From: Sphaerisporangium album | GTDB lineage: Bacteria; Actinomycetota; Actinomycetes; Streptosporangiales; Streptosporangiaceae | Length of the DNA stretch: 64,000 nt | Direction: 5' to 3' | Assembly: GCF_003323745.1 (NCBI RefSeq) | Contig: NZ_QOIL01000018.1 | Span: 124,001 to 188,000, forward strand | Shown: piece after piece, positions 16,201 to 25,858 of the stretch | Layout: every line of letters begins with the position of its first letter | How positions within the stretch are numbered: position 1 is the stretch's first letter | Position numbers and translations under genes: made by a program | Notes under the pieces: model-generated | The model's input: the letters and a program-made list of their open reading frames with translations, nothing else | What the model was told of the DNA's origin: nothing | Database searches by the model: none

Positions 16201-17091
16201 GTGGACATCCGTGAAGAGGTCCGCGAGTTCCTGACCTCGCGGCGCGCAAGGATCACCCCCGAGCAGGCCGGGCTGCCCTCCGGTTCCCGGCGCCGGGTGC
16301 CGGGGCTGCGCCGCAGCGAGGTCGCGGCCCTGGCCGACATGAGCGTCGAGTACTACGCCAAGCTCGAACGCGGCAACCTCGCCGGTGTCTCCCCGGCCGT
16401 CCTGGAAGCCCTCGCCCGCGCCCTGCGGCTCGACGACGCCGAACGCTCCCACCTGCTGAACCTGGCCCAGACCGCCGACGGTTCCGGCGCCCTCACCCGC
16501 CCCCGCCGCCGACGCACCAAGGACCAATGGAAGCCGCACCGCAGCCTGCAATGGACCCTGGACGCCATCACGGCAGGGCCGGCGTTCGTCCGCAACGGCC
16601 GCATGGACATCCTCGCCGCCAACCAGCTCGCCCGCGCCTTCTACACCGACCTCTACGCCACACCCGGCAACCAGGCGAACCTGGCCCGCTTCAACTTCCT
16701 CGACCCCGCCTCCCACCGCTTCTACCCCGACTGGGACCAGGCCGCCGACATCACCGTCGCCATCCTGCGCACCGAAGCCGGCCGCAACCCCCACGACAAG
16801 GACCTGCACGACCTCGTCGGCGAACTGTCCACCCGCAGCGACGAGTTCCGCACCCGCTGGGGCGCCCACAACGTCCGCCACCACGGCACCGGCACCAAAC
16901 GCTTCCACCACCAGGCCGTCGGCGACCTCACCCTCGCCTACGAAGGCCTGGAAATGGCCGCCGAACCCGGCCTCAGCCTCACCATCTACACCGCCCAACC
17001 CGGCTCCCCCTTCGAAGAGGGCCTGCGCCTGCTCGCCTCCTGGGCCGCCACCCCCCACGCACCCTCACCCGCACCGCACCCCAGCAGCTGA
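16201..17091 (+). CDS. XRE-family regulator with MmyB-like ligand-binding domain
   Basis: 296 residues from the GTG at 16201. N-terminal HTH (PGLRRSEVAALADMSVEYYAKLERG) and a C-terminal MmyB-like PAS-type domain (RNGRMDILAANQLARAFY, then FLDPASHRFYPDW). These regulators in actinomycetes commonly repress a divergent oxidoreductase gene. The alternative upstream GTG at 16150 would place the operator inside the gene and is less likely. Confidence 0.88.
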   Translation: MDIREEVREFLTSRRARITPEQAGLPSGSRRRVPGLRRSEVAALADMSVEYYAKLERGNLAGVSPAVLEALARALRLDDAERSHLLNLAQTADGSGALTRPRRRRTKDQWKPHRSLQWTLDAITAGPAFVRNGRMDILAANQLARAFYTDLYATPGNQANLARFNFLDPASHRFYPDWDQAADITVAILRTEAGRNPHDKDLHDLVGELSTRSDEFRTRWGAHNVRHHGTGTKRFHHQAVGDLTLAYEGLEMAAEPGLSLTIYTAQPGSPFEEGLRLLASWAATPHAPSPAPHPSS

Positions 17092-17212
17092 CCGTTCCCA
17101 CCCCCACGGGCACAAAGCCGTTGGAGTACAACCGGAGACAGCCGACCGGCGCGACACTCCCTCGCGCGACGGTGCTGGTGGAGGCGCGGATCGGCGCGGA
17201 GCTTTCGGGGCG

Positions 17213-17941
17213 TTATGCCGGGGGGTGCTGAGTGGCGCGGGTGGCCTCGTCGACGATGTCGCGCATGGCGCGTTCGGCGGCGTGGGGGTCGCGGGCCTGG
17301 ATGGCCTGGGCGACTTCGGCGTGCCAGCGGATGGCGGCGGGTTCGGGGTGGGCGGGCATGAGGTCGTGGCCGGTGCGGCCTTTGAGGACTTCGGCGACGA
17401 CGTCGGCGAGTGCGGCGAGCATTTCGTTGCCGGAGGCGGCGAGCAGGGTGCGGTGGAAGAGGATGTCGGCGTCGAGGTAGGCGTGCAGGTCGCCGGATCT
17501 GCCGTGGACGGCCATCTGCATGACGGCGCCGGTGAGGGTGCCGCATTGCTCGGGGGTGGCGTGGTGGGCGGCGAGGGCGGCGGCGGCGGGTTCGACGCCG
17601 TGGCGTAGCTGGCCGAGGGAGAGCAGCAGGGCGGGGCGGTCGGTTCCGTTCAGGCGCCAGCGGATGAGGCGGGGGTCGAACAGGTTCCAGGCGGTGCGGG
17701 GGGCGACGGTGACGCCGACGCGGCGGCGGCTGGTGACCAGTCCCATGGATTCCAGGACGCGGATGGCTTCGCGGATGACGGATCGGGACGCGGTGAAGCG
17801 GGTTTCGAGTTGCTCGATGCGCAGGGTGTGGCCGGGGGGGAACTCGCCGGAGGTGATGCGGGTGCCTAGTTCGTCCAGGACGCGGTCGTGCTGGCCGGTA
17901 TTGGTCTGGTCTTTGGTGCCCACGGTGGCCAATCCTGCCAT
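17213..17941 (-). CDS. gntR: FadR-subfamily GntR regulator (gluconate operon repressor)
   Basis: 242 residues from the ATG at 17941. Winged HTH (LRIEQLETRFTASRSVIREAIRVLESMGLV) and an FCD ligand domain with metal-binding His/Asp (DADILFHRTLL, IRWHAEV). Divergent from gntK-gntP, so it probably represses them in the absence of gluconate. Three TGATTA half-sites lie in the shared promoter. Confidence 0.87.
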   Translation of the reverse strand: MAGLATVGTKDQTNTGQHDRVLDELGTRITSGEFPPGHTLRIEQLETRFTASRSVIREAIRVLESMGLVTSRRRVGVTVAPRTAWNLFDPRLIRWRLNGTDRPALLLSLGQLRHGVEPAAAALAAHHATPEQCGTLTGAVMQMAVHGRSGDLHAYLDADILFHRTLLAASGNEMLAALADVVAEVLKGRTGHDLMPAHPEPAAIRWHAEVAQAIQARDPHAAERAMRDIVDEATRATQHPPA

Positions 17942-17978
17942 GGGGCGGCGGGCGGGCTGCCCCCTCACCCTAAAGGTA

Positions 17979-18016
17979 TGATTAATTGGCCGTTACCCCT
18001 TGATTACGGATGATTA
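17979..18016. promoter_or_regulatory. Three TGATTA half-sites in the gntR/gntK promoter
   Basis: TGATTA occurs at 17979, 18001 and 18011 (spacings 22 and 10, about two turns and one turn). It is a likely operator for the divergent GntR regulator. Confidence 0.5.
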
Positions 18017-18059
18017 TTCGTGTCAGGCTGTGGCCAGTATCGTCCGGATTGGAGCCCCG

Positions 18060-18695
18060 ATGACCTCCGTCGATCCCCCCACGCCTCCCCCCGCCTCCGC
18101 GCCTTCGGGTTCCCCGACTCCCCCAGGCGGCGGCGGGCAAACCTCCGCGGCGCCGCTGCTGGTGGTCATGGGGGTGACCGGGTCGGGCAAGACGACGGTG
18201 GGCGTGGCGCTGGGGCGGCGGCTGCGGGTCCCGTTCGCCGACGCCGACGACTTCCACAGCCCCGCCGGCATCGCCAAGATGTCCAAGGGCGTGGCGCTGA
18301 CCGACGCCGACCGGCTGCCGTGGCTGCGGGCCATCGGCGGGTGGCTGGCCGCGCACGACGCCGGTGGCGGGGTGGTGAGCTGCTCGGCGCTCAAGCGTTC
18401 CTACCGGGACGTGCTGCGCGCGGCGGCGCCGCGGGTGGGCTTCGTGCACCTGGACGGCGACCAGGAGGAGGTCCGGCGGCGGGTGGCGGGCCGTCGGGGG
18501 CATTTCATGCCGGCCTCGCTGGTGGACTCGCAGTTCGCGGCCCTGGAGCCGCTGGGACCCGGCGAGCGCGGCATCGTGCTGGACCTGCGGCGCGGGGTGG
18601 AGGAGCTGGTCGAGGACTGTCTGGCCGCGGTCTCCCCCGCCCGTGGCGGGCCGGGGCCGTCCCTGCCCCCGCCGGGCGACCGGCGCGCGCGGTAG
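18060..18695 (+). CDS. gntK: Gluconokinase
   Basis: ATP-dependent phosphorylation of D-gluconate to 6-phosphogluconate in the cytoplasm. 211 residues from the ATG at 18060. Walker A GVTGSGKTT and the GntK signature ADDFHSPAGIAKMSKG followed by LTDADRLPWL. A Pro/Ser/Gly-rich extension of about 30 residues precedes the domain. It is followed by a gluconate permease. Confidence 0.93.
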   Translation: MTSVDPPTPPPASAPSGSPTPPGGGGQTSAAPLLVVMGVTGSGKTTVGVALGRRLRVPFADADDFHSPAGIAKMSKGVALTDADRLPWLRAIGGWLAAHDAGGGVVSCSALKRSYRDVLRAAAPRVGFVHLDGDQEEVRRRVAGRRGHFMPASLVDSQFAALEPLGPGERGIVLDLRRGVEELVEDCLAAVSPARGGPGPSLPPPGDRRAR

Positions 18696-18719
18696 GGCCG
18701 CGCCGTGCCCCTTCCCCTC

Positions 18720-20175
18720 ATGAATCCGTACACACACATGGACGTACACGTGGACACACACGCGGACGCGGTCCTCGCCCTGGGCGGCGCGGGCACGCGG
18801 GTGCTGGCGGCCTCGGCCCCGCACGTCGCTTCCGGGCGGCTGCTGGTGGCGGCGCTGGCGGGCATCGCGCTGATCGTGGTGGCGATCACCTGGCTGAAGC
18901 TGCACCCGTTCCTGAGCCTGACGCTGGGCTCGCTGCTGGTGGGCGCGGTCGCCGGGCTGCCGATGGCCGAGGTGGTCGACAGCTTCACCAAGGGCTTCGG
19001 CGGCACCGCCGCCGGGGTGGGCACGCTGATCGCGCTCGGCGCGATGTTCGGCGGGCTGCTGGCGGACTCCGGCGGCGCGGGCCGGATCGTCGACACGATC
19101 GTCGGCCGGTCGGGCAGCCGCGCGCTGCCGTGGGCGATGGCCGGGGTGGGCGCGCTGATCGGCCTGCCGATGTTCTTCGAGATCGGCCTGGTGCTGCTCA
19201 TGCCGGTGGTGTTCCTGGTGTCGCGCCGTTCGGGGCTGCCGCTGCTGGCGGTGGGCATCCCGGCGCTGGCGGGACTGTCGGTCATGCACGGGCTGGTGCC
19301 GCCGCACCCGGGGCCACTGGTGGCGGTGGACGCGCTGAAGGCCGACCTCGGGCTCACGCTCGGGCTCGGGGTGCTGGTGGCGATCCCGACGGTGGCGGTC
19401 GCCGGGCCGCTGCTGGCCCGCTACGCCGCGCGGTGGGTGCGGGTGCCGGCGCCGGAGCTGTTCGCCGGCCCGGAGGAGCGGGCGCAGGACCAGGGGCGGC
19501 GCCCGTCGTTCGGGGCGACGGTGGCCACGGTGCTGCTGCCGGTGGCGCTGATGATGGGCAAGGCGGTGGCCGACCTGGTGGCCGCCGAGGGGGCCCCGGC
19601 GCGCACGGTGCTGGACTTCCTCGGCACGCCGCTGGTGGCGCTGCTGATCGCGGTCGTCGTGGCGATCTTCACTCTGGGCGCGGGCGCGGGCATGGACCGG
19701 GCGGGGATCGCCGCCTGCCCAGCGGGCGCTGCCGCCGATCGCCGGGGTGCTGCTGATCGTCGCGGCGGGCGGCGGGTTCAAGCAGACGCTGGTGGACAGC
19801 GGGATCGGCGGCCTGGTCGCCGAGTGGGTGCGCGGCAGCGGGCTTTCGGTGCTGCTGCTGGCCTGGCTGGTGGCGGTGCTGATCCGGCTGGCGACCGGGT
19901 CGGCGACGGTGGCGACGGTCACCGCCTCGGGCATCCTGGCGCCGCTGGTGCCCACGCTGGACACCGGGCAGACCTCGTTGCTGGTGCTGGCCATCGGCGC
20001 GGGGTCGCTGTTCTTCTCCCATGTCAACGACGCGGGGTTCTGGCTGGTCAAGGAGTACTTCGGGCTGAGCGTGGGGCAGAACCTGCGGACCTGGTCGGTC
20101 ATGGAGACGGTGATCTCGGTCACCGGCCTGGTGCTCGTGCTCGGGCTGAGCGCGGTGATGGGCCCGATGCTCTGA
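18720..20175 (+). pseudogene. gntP: Gluconate:H+ symporter GntP, frameshifted
   Basis: GntP-family permease read in two frames. The first (about 18720-19720) gives TM segments with GTLIALGAMFGGLLADSGGA, LPMFFEIGLVLLMP and HGLVPPHPGPLVA. The second (to the TGA ending at 20175) gives LPPIAGVLLIVAAGGGFKQ, LATGSATVATVTA and FFSHVNDAGFWLVKEYF. One extra base near 19717-19722 (GCCTGCCCAGC) would explain the break; removing it gives a normal protein of about 485 residues. It may be a real pseudogene or a sequencing error in a GC-rich run. Confidence 0.8.
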
Positions 20176-20358
20176 GCGGGACCCCGGCCGTGCTGCGGCC
20201 GGGGCAGAGACAGGGCCGGGACGAGGGGCGACGAGGGGCTCTGACGTGCGCGGGGACGGAGGAGGCGTGCTAGCCTCACCAAGGACCGCCCCAAAACTGG
20301 ACATTTTCCGTCTTGTGAGGGCGGGTGAACACGTCGTCGACGATGGGGCGAGGGCTCG

Positions 20359-20841
20359 GTGGAGATCGAACAGACCGCGCTGCCGGGCATCGGGCTCAAA
20401 CACGAGTTCACCACCCAGTCGGGGCGCCGTATCGCGGTGGTGTCGCACCGCAGCGGCCGCCGGGACGTGGTGATCTACGACAAGCACGACCCCGACCGGG
20501 CGTGTGAGGCCGTCCAGCTCAACGACGAGGAGGCCGACGCCCTGGTGGAGCTGCTGGGCGCGCCCCGCATCGTCCAGCGGCTCAACGCCCTGCACCGCGA
20601 GGTGGAGGGCCTGGTCAGCGTCCAGCTTCTCATCGCCGAGGGCTCGCCCTACGCCGGGCGGCCGATGGGCGAGACCCGGGCCCGCACCCGTACCGGCGCC
20701 TCGATCGTGGCGGTGGTGCGCGGCGGGCAGGTGCACGCCAGCCCCGCGCCCGACTTCGGCCTGATGGCGGGGGACGTGGTGGTCGTGGTGGGCAGCCCGG
20801 AGAGCACGGCCGCGGTCGGCGACATCCTTTCCCACGGATAA
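20359..20841 (+). CDS. khtT: KhtT-like regulatory subunit (TrkA-C/RCK_C domain) of a K+/H+ antiporter
   Basis: 160 residues from the GTG at 20359. The N-terminal half is a small regulatory domain. The C-terminal half is an RCK_C/TrkA-C fold (LLIAEGSPYAGRPMGETRARTRTGASIVAVVRGG, MAGDVVVVVGSPES). It is seven nucleotides upstream of the CPA2 antiporter gene, the usual KhtT-KhtU arrangement, so it should gate that antiporter. Confidence 0.85.
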   Translation: MEIEQTALPGIGLKHEFTTQSGRRIAVVSHRSGRRDVVIYDKHDPDRACEAVQLNDEEADALVELLGAPRIVQRLNALHREVEGLVSVQLLIAEGSPYAGRPMGETRARTRTGASIVAVVRGGQVHASPAPDFGLMAGDVVVVVGSPESTAAVGDILSHG

Positions 20842-20848
20842 GGCCGGC

Positions 20849-22006
20849 GTGCACACAGCGAGCATCTTCATCGAACTCGGCGGCATCGTTCTGGCTCTCG
20901 GTGTGCTCGGCGCGCTCGCGCTGCGCGCCGGCATCTCCCCCATCCCGCTGTACCTGCTGGCGGGGCTGGCGTTCGGGCAGGGGGGCATCCTGCCGCTGGC
21001 CACCAGTGAGGACTTCATCGCGGTGGGCGCCGAGCTCGGCGTGGTGCTGCTGCTGCTCACCCTGGGGCTGGAGTACAACGCCGACGAGCTGGTGACCAGC
21101 CTGCGGGGCAACGCCCGGGGCGGGCTGGTGGACCTGGTCCTGAACGCGGCCCCGGGGGCGGCGGCGGCGCTGCTGCTCGGGTGGGGGCCGGTGGCGGCGG
21201 TGGCGATGGCCGGGGTGACCTACGCGACCTCCTCGGGCATCACCGCCAAGGTGCTGTCGGATCTGGGGTGGATCGGCAACCGGGAGACGCCGGTGGTGCT
21301 GTCGCTGCTGGTGTTCGAGGATCTGACGATGGCGCTGTACCTGCCGATCCTGACGGCGATCCTGGCGGGGGTGAGCCTGGCGGTCGGGGCGGTGACGGTG
21401 GCGATCGCGCTGGCGACGGTCGGGGTCGTGCTGCTGGTGGCGCTCCGGTTCGGGCGGTTCATCGAGGCGTTCGTGGCCTCGCCCAACTCCGAGGTGCTGC
21501 TGCTGAAGGTGGTCGGGCTGGCGCTGGCGGTCGCCGGGGTCGCCCAGCAGCTTCAGGTGTCGGCGGCGGTCGGGGCGTTCCTGGTGGGGATCGCGCTGTC
21601 GGGCGAGCTGGCGCATGAGGCGCGGGCGCTGCTGATCCCGCTGCGGGACCTGTTCGCGGCGGTGTTCTTCGTGTTCTTCGGGCTGCAGACCGACCCAGCG
21701 GCGATCCTGCCGATGGCCGGGGTGGCGGGGCTGCTGGCGGTGGTGAGCATGGCGACCAAGCTGGCCACCGGCATGTACGCGGCGCGGCGCGCGGGGGTGG
21801 CGCGGGCCGGGCAGGCGCGGGCGGGTATCGCGCTGATCCCGCGCGGGGAGTTCAACATCGTGATCGCGGGGCTGGCGGTGGCGGCGGGGGCGCATCCCGA
21901 TCTCGGGCCGCTTGCGGCGGGGTACGTGCTGATCCTGGCGGCGTTCGGGCCGCTGGCGGCGCGGCTGGTGCAGCCGTTGATCGCGCTGGTGGCCCGCCGC
22001 GCCTGA
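20849..22006 (+). CDS. khtU: CPA2-family K+/H+ antiporter KhtU
   Basis: 385 residues with about 12 membrane segments. CPA2 features: LYLLAGLAFGQGG, TLGLEYNADELV, the discontinuous helix region TYATSSGITAKVL, LLVFEDLTMALYLPIL and FFVFFGLQTDP. It exchanges K+ or another cation for H+ at the plasma membrane. A separate KhtT subunit replaces the C-terminal RCK domain found in KefB/C. Confidence 0.9.
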   Translation: MHTASIFIELGGIVLALGVLGALALRAGISPIPLYLLAGLAFGQGGILPLATSEDFIAVGAELGVVLLLLTLGLEYNADELVTSLRGNARGGLVDLVLNAAPGAAAALLLGWGPVAAVAMAGVTYATSSGITAKVLSDLGWIGNRETPVVLSLLVFEDLTMALYLPILTAILAGVSLAVGAVTVAIALATVGVVLLVALRFGRFIEAFVASPNSEVLLLKVVGLALAVAGVAQQLQVSAAVGAFLVGIALSGELAHEARALLIPLRDLFAAVFFVFFGLQTDPAAILPMAGVAGLLAVVSMATKLATGMYAARRAGVARAGQARAGIALIPRGEFNIVIAGLAVAAGAHPDLGPLAAGYVLILAAFGPLAARLVQPLIALVARRA

Positions 22007-22069
22007 CCCCCACCCATATATACGGACATTGCGGGCATTTCCGGCGTTCGGGTGGGGTACACCGACGGC

Positions 22070-22624
22070 ATGGCCGAGTTTCTTACCGACATCCAGACCC
22101 TGCGCGAGCGCGCCCGGGCCGAGATGGACAAGGGCCCGGTGACCGAGGCATACGGCGCCGACCTGCCGCGGGTCGTCCAGGTGTGCAACGAGGCCCTGGC
22201 CACCGAGATCGTGTGCGTCCTGCGCTACAAGCGCCACTACTACACCGCCACCGGCATCCACGCCGAGCCGGTGGCCGCCGAGTTCCTGGAGCACGCCGCC
22301 GACGAGCAGCGCCACGCCGACCTGCTGGCCGAGCGCATCTCCCAGCTCGGCGGGGCCCCCGACTTCGACCCGGCCCGGCTCAGCGCCCGGTCCCACACCC
22401 AGTACGACGCGAGCCTGGACCTGATCGAGATGATCAAGGAGGATCTGATCGCCGAGCGGGTGGCCATCGCCTCCTACACCGAGATCGCCCAGTGGCTGGG
22501 CGACGGCGACCCGACCACGCGGCGGCTGTTCGAGGTGCTGCTGGCCGATGAGGAGGACCACGCCGACGACCTGGCCAACCTGCTGACCCGCCTGCCCGCC
22601 GAGGCCGGACGCCGCCCCGCCTGA
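22070..22624 (+). CDS. Ferritin-like (bacterioferritin/Dps-type) diiron protein
   Basis: 184 residues from the ATG at 22070. Four-helix-bundle diiron motifs: E in NEALATEIVCVLRYKRHYY, ExxH in EFLEHAADEQRHADLLAERI, then EMIKEDLIAERVAIASYTEI and EVLLADEEDHADDL. It probably stores or oxidises iron. Close relatives are annotated as bacterioferritin. It stands alone between the antiporter and a VOC protein. Confidence 0.87.
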   Translation: MAEFLTDIQTLRERARAEMDKGPVTEAYGADLPRVVQVCNEALATEIVCVLRYKRHYYTATGIHAEPVAAEFLEHAADEQRHADLLAERISQLGGAPDFDPARLSARSHTQYDASLDLIEMIKEDLIAERVAIASYTEIAQWLGDGDPTTRRLFEVLLADEEDHADDLANLLTRLPAEAGRRPA

Positions 22625-22753
22625 CCTCCGGGCGCCCGGACGGTCGGCCTATAGTGGATCACGGGGGCATCCCGGCCCGGTGAGCCGGCGTGGTGAGCCG
22701 GCGCGCGGCGGGCGTGCCCGCCGCCGTCCGACGTCGCGGGGAGGCATCCGGTC

Positions 22754-23140
22754 GTGTCCGTCCAGCTCAACCACACCATCGTCCACGCCGCCGACAAGGG
22801 GGCCTCGGCCGCCTTCCTGGCGCGCATCCTCGGCCTGGATGTGGGCGCGCCCTACGGGCCGTTCCTGCCGGTAGAGACCTCCAACGGCGTGACGCTGGAC
22901 TTCGCCGACTCCCCCGCCGCCTCGATCACCCCCCAGCACTACGCGTTCCTGGTGAGCGAGGGGGAGTTCGACGCCATCTTCGCCCGCGTCCGCGAGGCCG
23001 GCCTGGACTACTGGGCCGGGCCCAGGCACCAGGGGCCCGGGCGGTTCAACCACAACGACGGCGGCCGCGGGGTGTACTTCGACGACCCCGACGGCCACTC
23101 CCTGGAGATCATCACCCGCCCCTACGGCAGCGGCGGCTGA
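22754..23140 (+). CDS. VOC-family (glyoxalase/bleomycin resistance-type) protein
   Basis: 128 residues from the GTG at 22754. Typical VOC layout: VQLNHTIVHAADKGASAAFLARILGL, then FLVSEGEFDAIFARVREAG and the end GRGVYFDDPDGHSLEIITRP. Metal ligands His (NHTIV) and Glu (LEIIT) are kept. Function not predictable. Confidence 0.82.
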   Translation: MSVQLNHTIVHAADKGASAAFLARILGLDVGAPYGPFLPVETSNGVTLDFADSPAASITPQHYAFLVSEGEFDAIFARVREAGLDYWAGPRHQGPGRFNHNDGGRGVYFDDPDGHSLEIITRPYGSGG

Positions 23141-23150
23141 GCCCGTTGCC

Positions 23151-23165
23151 CACCCGGGGCGGGTG
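23151..23165. terminator. Short hairpin between convergent genes
   Basis: CACCCG-GGG-CGGGTG hairpin in the 50-bp gap between the VOC and phosphoketolase genes. Confidence 0.55.
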
Positions 23166-23190
23166 CGGCGGCCGGTGACCCCGCGGGGGC

Positions 23191-25524
23191 TCAGCGGGCG
23201 GCCGGGTCGGTGTGCGGCCAGGTCCAGTCGCGGATCTCCGGCGAGTCCTCCCCGTGCTCGCGGGTGTAGGCGCGGGCGCGCAGGCGGTCGTCGGCCATCC
23301 GCTGGCGCAGATGGGCGCACCGCTCCCCCAGCCCCGGGACGCGGTCGATCACGTCCATCACCAGGTGGTAGCGGTCGATGTCGTTGAGCATGGCCATGTC
23401 GAACGGGGTGGTGGTCGTCCCCTCCTCCTTGTAGCCGCGCACGTGCAGGTTGTCGTGCCCGGTGCGCCGGTAGGTGAGGCGGTGGATCAGCCACGGGTAG
23501 CCGTGGAAGTTGAAGATCACCGGCTTGCCGGTGGTGAACAGGGCGTCGTACTCGGCGTCGGGCATGCCGTGCGGGTGCTCCGAGGGCGGTTGCAGGCGCA
23601 TCAGGTCGACGACGTTGACCACGCGGACCCTCAGCTCGGGCAGGTGGCGGCGCAGCAGGTCGGCGGCGGCCAGCACCTCCAGGGTGGGCACGTCCCCGGC
23701 GCAGGCCAGCACCACGTCCGGCTCGGCGCCCTCGTCGGTGGAGGCCCACGGCAGGATGCCCACCCCGCGGGCGCAGTGGACGACCGCCTCGGGCATCGCC
23801 ATCAGGTCCAGCACCGGCTGCTTGCCGGCGACCACCACGTTGACGTAGTCGCGCGAGCGCAGGCAGTGGTCGGCCACCGACAGCAGGCAGTTGGCGTCCG
23901 GCGGAAGGTACACCCGCACCACCGTGGCCTTCTTGTTGGAGACCACGTCCAGGAAGCCGGGGTCCTGGTGGCTGAACCCGTTGTGGTCCTGGCGCCACAC
24001 GTGCGAGGACAGCAGGTAGTTCAGCGAGGCCACCGGCCGGCGCCAGGGGATCTTGCGGGAGGACTCCAGCCACTTGGCGTGCTGGTTGAACATCGAGTCC
24101 ACGATGTGGATGAACGCCTCGTAGGAGGTGAACAGGCCGTGGCGGCCGGTCAGCAGGTAGCCCTCCAGCCAGCCCTGGCACAGGTGCTCGCTCAGCACCT
24201 CCATCACCCGGCCGTCGGGGGACAGGTGCTCGTCGGTGGGCAGCCGCGCGGCGTCCCAGGCGCGGCCGGTGACCTCGAACACCGCCGACAGCCGGTTGGA
24301 GGCGACCTCGTCCGGCCCCATCAGGCGGAAATCGGCCGGGTTGGCGGCGATGATGTCGCGCAGGAACCCGCCGAGCACGCGGGTGGGCTCGCTGGTGGCC
24401 GCGGCCGGGGCCTTGACCTCGGTGGCGTAGTCGCGGAAGTCGGGCATCACCAGGGGCTTGAGCAGCTCGCCGCCGTTGGCGTGCGGGTTGGCGCTCATCC
24501 GGCGCGGGCCGCGGGGCACCTGGGCGCGCAGCTCCTCCACCGGGCGGCCGTGGCCGTCGAACAGCTCGCCGGGCCGGTAGGAGCGCATCCACGCCTCCAG
24601 CTCCCGCAGGTGCTCGGGGTTGTCGCGCACCCCGCTCAGCGGCACCTGGTGCGAGCGCCAGGTGCCCTCCACCGGCAGGCCGTCGACCTCTTTGGGGCCC
24701 GTCCAGCCCTTGGGCGTCCGCAGGATGATCATGGGCGGGCGGTCCTCGGCGCCGGACTTCACCGCGGCGATCTGGTCGAAGACCACGTCCAGCGTCTCGG
24801 CCATCAGCCGGTGGGTCGCGGCGGGGTCCTCGCCGGAGACCAGGTGGGGGCGGTAGCCGTACCCCTGCATGAGGGCCAGCAGGTCGGCCTCGGGGATGCG
24901 GGCCAGCACCGTCGGGTTGGCGATCTTGTAGCCGTTGAGGTGCAGGATGGGCAGCACCGCCCCGTCCCGCTCCGGGTTGAGGAACTTGTTGGAGTGCCAG
25001 CTGGTGGCCAGCGGGCCGGTCTCCGCCTCGCCGTCGCCGACGACGCACGCCACGACCAGGCCGGGGTTGTCGAACGCGGCGCCGTAGGCGTGGGCCAGGG
25101 AGTAGCCGAGCTCGCCGCCCTCGTTGATCGACCCGGGGGTCTCGGGGGCGACGTGGCTGGGAATGCCGCCGGGGAAGGAGAACTGGCGGAACAGCCGGCG
25201 CATCCCGTCCTCGTCCTGGGACACCGAGGGGTAGACCTCCGAGTACGTGCCCTCCAGCCAGGCGTTGGCCACGGCCGCCGGGCCGCCGTGGCCGGGGCCG
25301 CAGATGTAGATCATGTCCTGGTCGCGTTCCCGGATGATCCGGTCCAGGTGGGCGAAGCAGAAGTTCAGGCCCGGTGTGGTCCCCCAGTGCCCGAGCAGGC
25401 GGGGCTTGACGTGCTCGGGCCGCAGCGGCTCGCGCAGCAGCGGGTTGTCCAGCAGGTAGATCTGGCCGACCGACAGGTAGTTGGCGGCGCGCCAGTAGGC
25501 GTCGATGCGCTCAAGCTCACTCAT
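23191..25524 (-). CDS. xfp: Phosphoketolase (xylulose-5-P/fructose-6-P)
   Basis: ThDP-dependent cleavage of xylulose-5-P or fructose-6-P to acetyl-phosphate. 777 residues, normal length. Motifs: [26 protein letters not shown], the ThDP loop [17 protein letters not shown] and [14 protein letters not shown]. The ATG at 25524 is the family start. No acetate kinase is adjacent. A 28-bp inverted repeat lies 32 bp upstream. Confidence 0.96.
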   Translation of the reverse strand: MSELERIDAYWRAANYLSVGQIYLLDNPLLREPLRPEHVKPRLLGHWGTTPGLNFCFAHLDRIIRERDQDMIYICGPGHGGPAAVANAWLEGTYSEVYPSVSQDEDGMRRLFRQFSFPGGIPSHVAPETPGSINEGGELGYSLAHAYGAAFDNPGLVVACVVGDGEAETGPLATSWHSNKFLNPERDGAVLPILHLNGYKIANPTVLARIPEADLLALMQGYGYRPHLVSGEDPAATHRLMAETLDVVFDQIAAVKSGAEDRPPMIILRTPKGWTGPKEVDGLPVEGTWRSHQVPLSGVRDNPEHLRELEAWMRSYRPGELFDGHGRPVEELRAQVPRGPRRMSANPHANGGELLKPLVMPDFRDYATEVKAPAAATSEPTRVLGGFLRDIIAANPADFRLMGPDEVASNRLSAVFEVTGRAWDAARLPTDEHLSPDGRVMEVLSEHLCQGWLEGYLLTGRHGLFTSYEAFIHIVDSMFNQHAKWLESSRKIPWRRPVASLNYLLSSHVWRQDHNGFSHQDPGFLDVVSNKKATVVRVYLPPDANCLLSVADHCLRSRDYVNVVVAGKQPVLDLMAMPEAVVHCARGVGILPWASTDEGAEPDVVLACAGDVPTLEVLAAADLLRRHLPELRVRVVNVVDLMRLQPPSEHPHGMPDAEYDALFTTGKPVIFNFHGYPWLIHRLTYRRTGHDNLHVRGYKEEGTTTTPFDMAMLNDIDRYHLVMDVIDRVPGLGERCAHLRQRMADDRLRARAYTREHGEDSPEIRDWTWPHTDPAAR

Positions 25525-25555
25525 GCCTACGAGCGTTCCCGGCCGGGGGTGGTTA

Positions 25556-25583
25556 TGCCAGAGACCTTGGTCCCGATCTGGCA
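25556..25583. promoter_or_regulatory. Inverted repeat upstream of phosphoketolase
   Basis: TGCCAGA, 14-nt spacer, TCTGGCA, with an inner GACC-TT-GGTC palindrome in the spacer. It is 32 bp before the xfp ATG and could be a repressor site or a 5'-UTR hairpin. Confidence 0.55.
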
Positions 25584-25700
25584 GGGCCCTCGGCGGCCGC
25601 GCCTCGCGAGGCCGGAGGGGAGCCGGCGGGGTGGGCGGCGGGCGGGGCGTCCAGGGTGGCGGTGAGGCGGCGCAGGACCTGGCGCAGGGACGCCGGCTCG

Positions 25701-25760
25701 TGCCCCTACTCCAACGCCACGCGCGGCAACATCCCGGTCGAGTTCGTCGTCGAACAGGGC
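25701..25760 (+). pseudogene. C-terminal fragment of an Ohr/OsmC organic hydroperoxide resistance protein
   Basis: The frame reads [19 protein letters not shown], the characteristic Ohr C-terminus including the resolving Cys. The rest of the gene (about 110 residues) is absent, and the frame runs on past the usual stop. Confidence 0.6.
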
Positions 25761-25858
25761 CCCGCGCGGGGCGCCGGCCCCCTGAGCGCCCCCGGCGGTC
25801 GCGGCGACACCGAAAACCCGGTGGGAAAATGTCGGAGGGGTTGGCTAGGGTCTGCACC

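Larger units (their letters stand above)
25525..25858. other. xfp/ABC intergenic space with stem-loop and Ohr remnant
   Basis: Holds the inverted repeat at 25556-25583 and the Ohr fragment at about 25701. A minus-strand frame ending at 25553 ([16 protein letters not shown]) also has high GC3 and could be another short remnant. Its frame is closed by TAG near 25710. Confidence 0.4.

Noticed and set aside
20269-20358. Possible c-di-AMP (ydaO) riboswitch before the KhtT gene
   Set aside because: The spacer is too short and the conserved ydaO core was not recognised.
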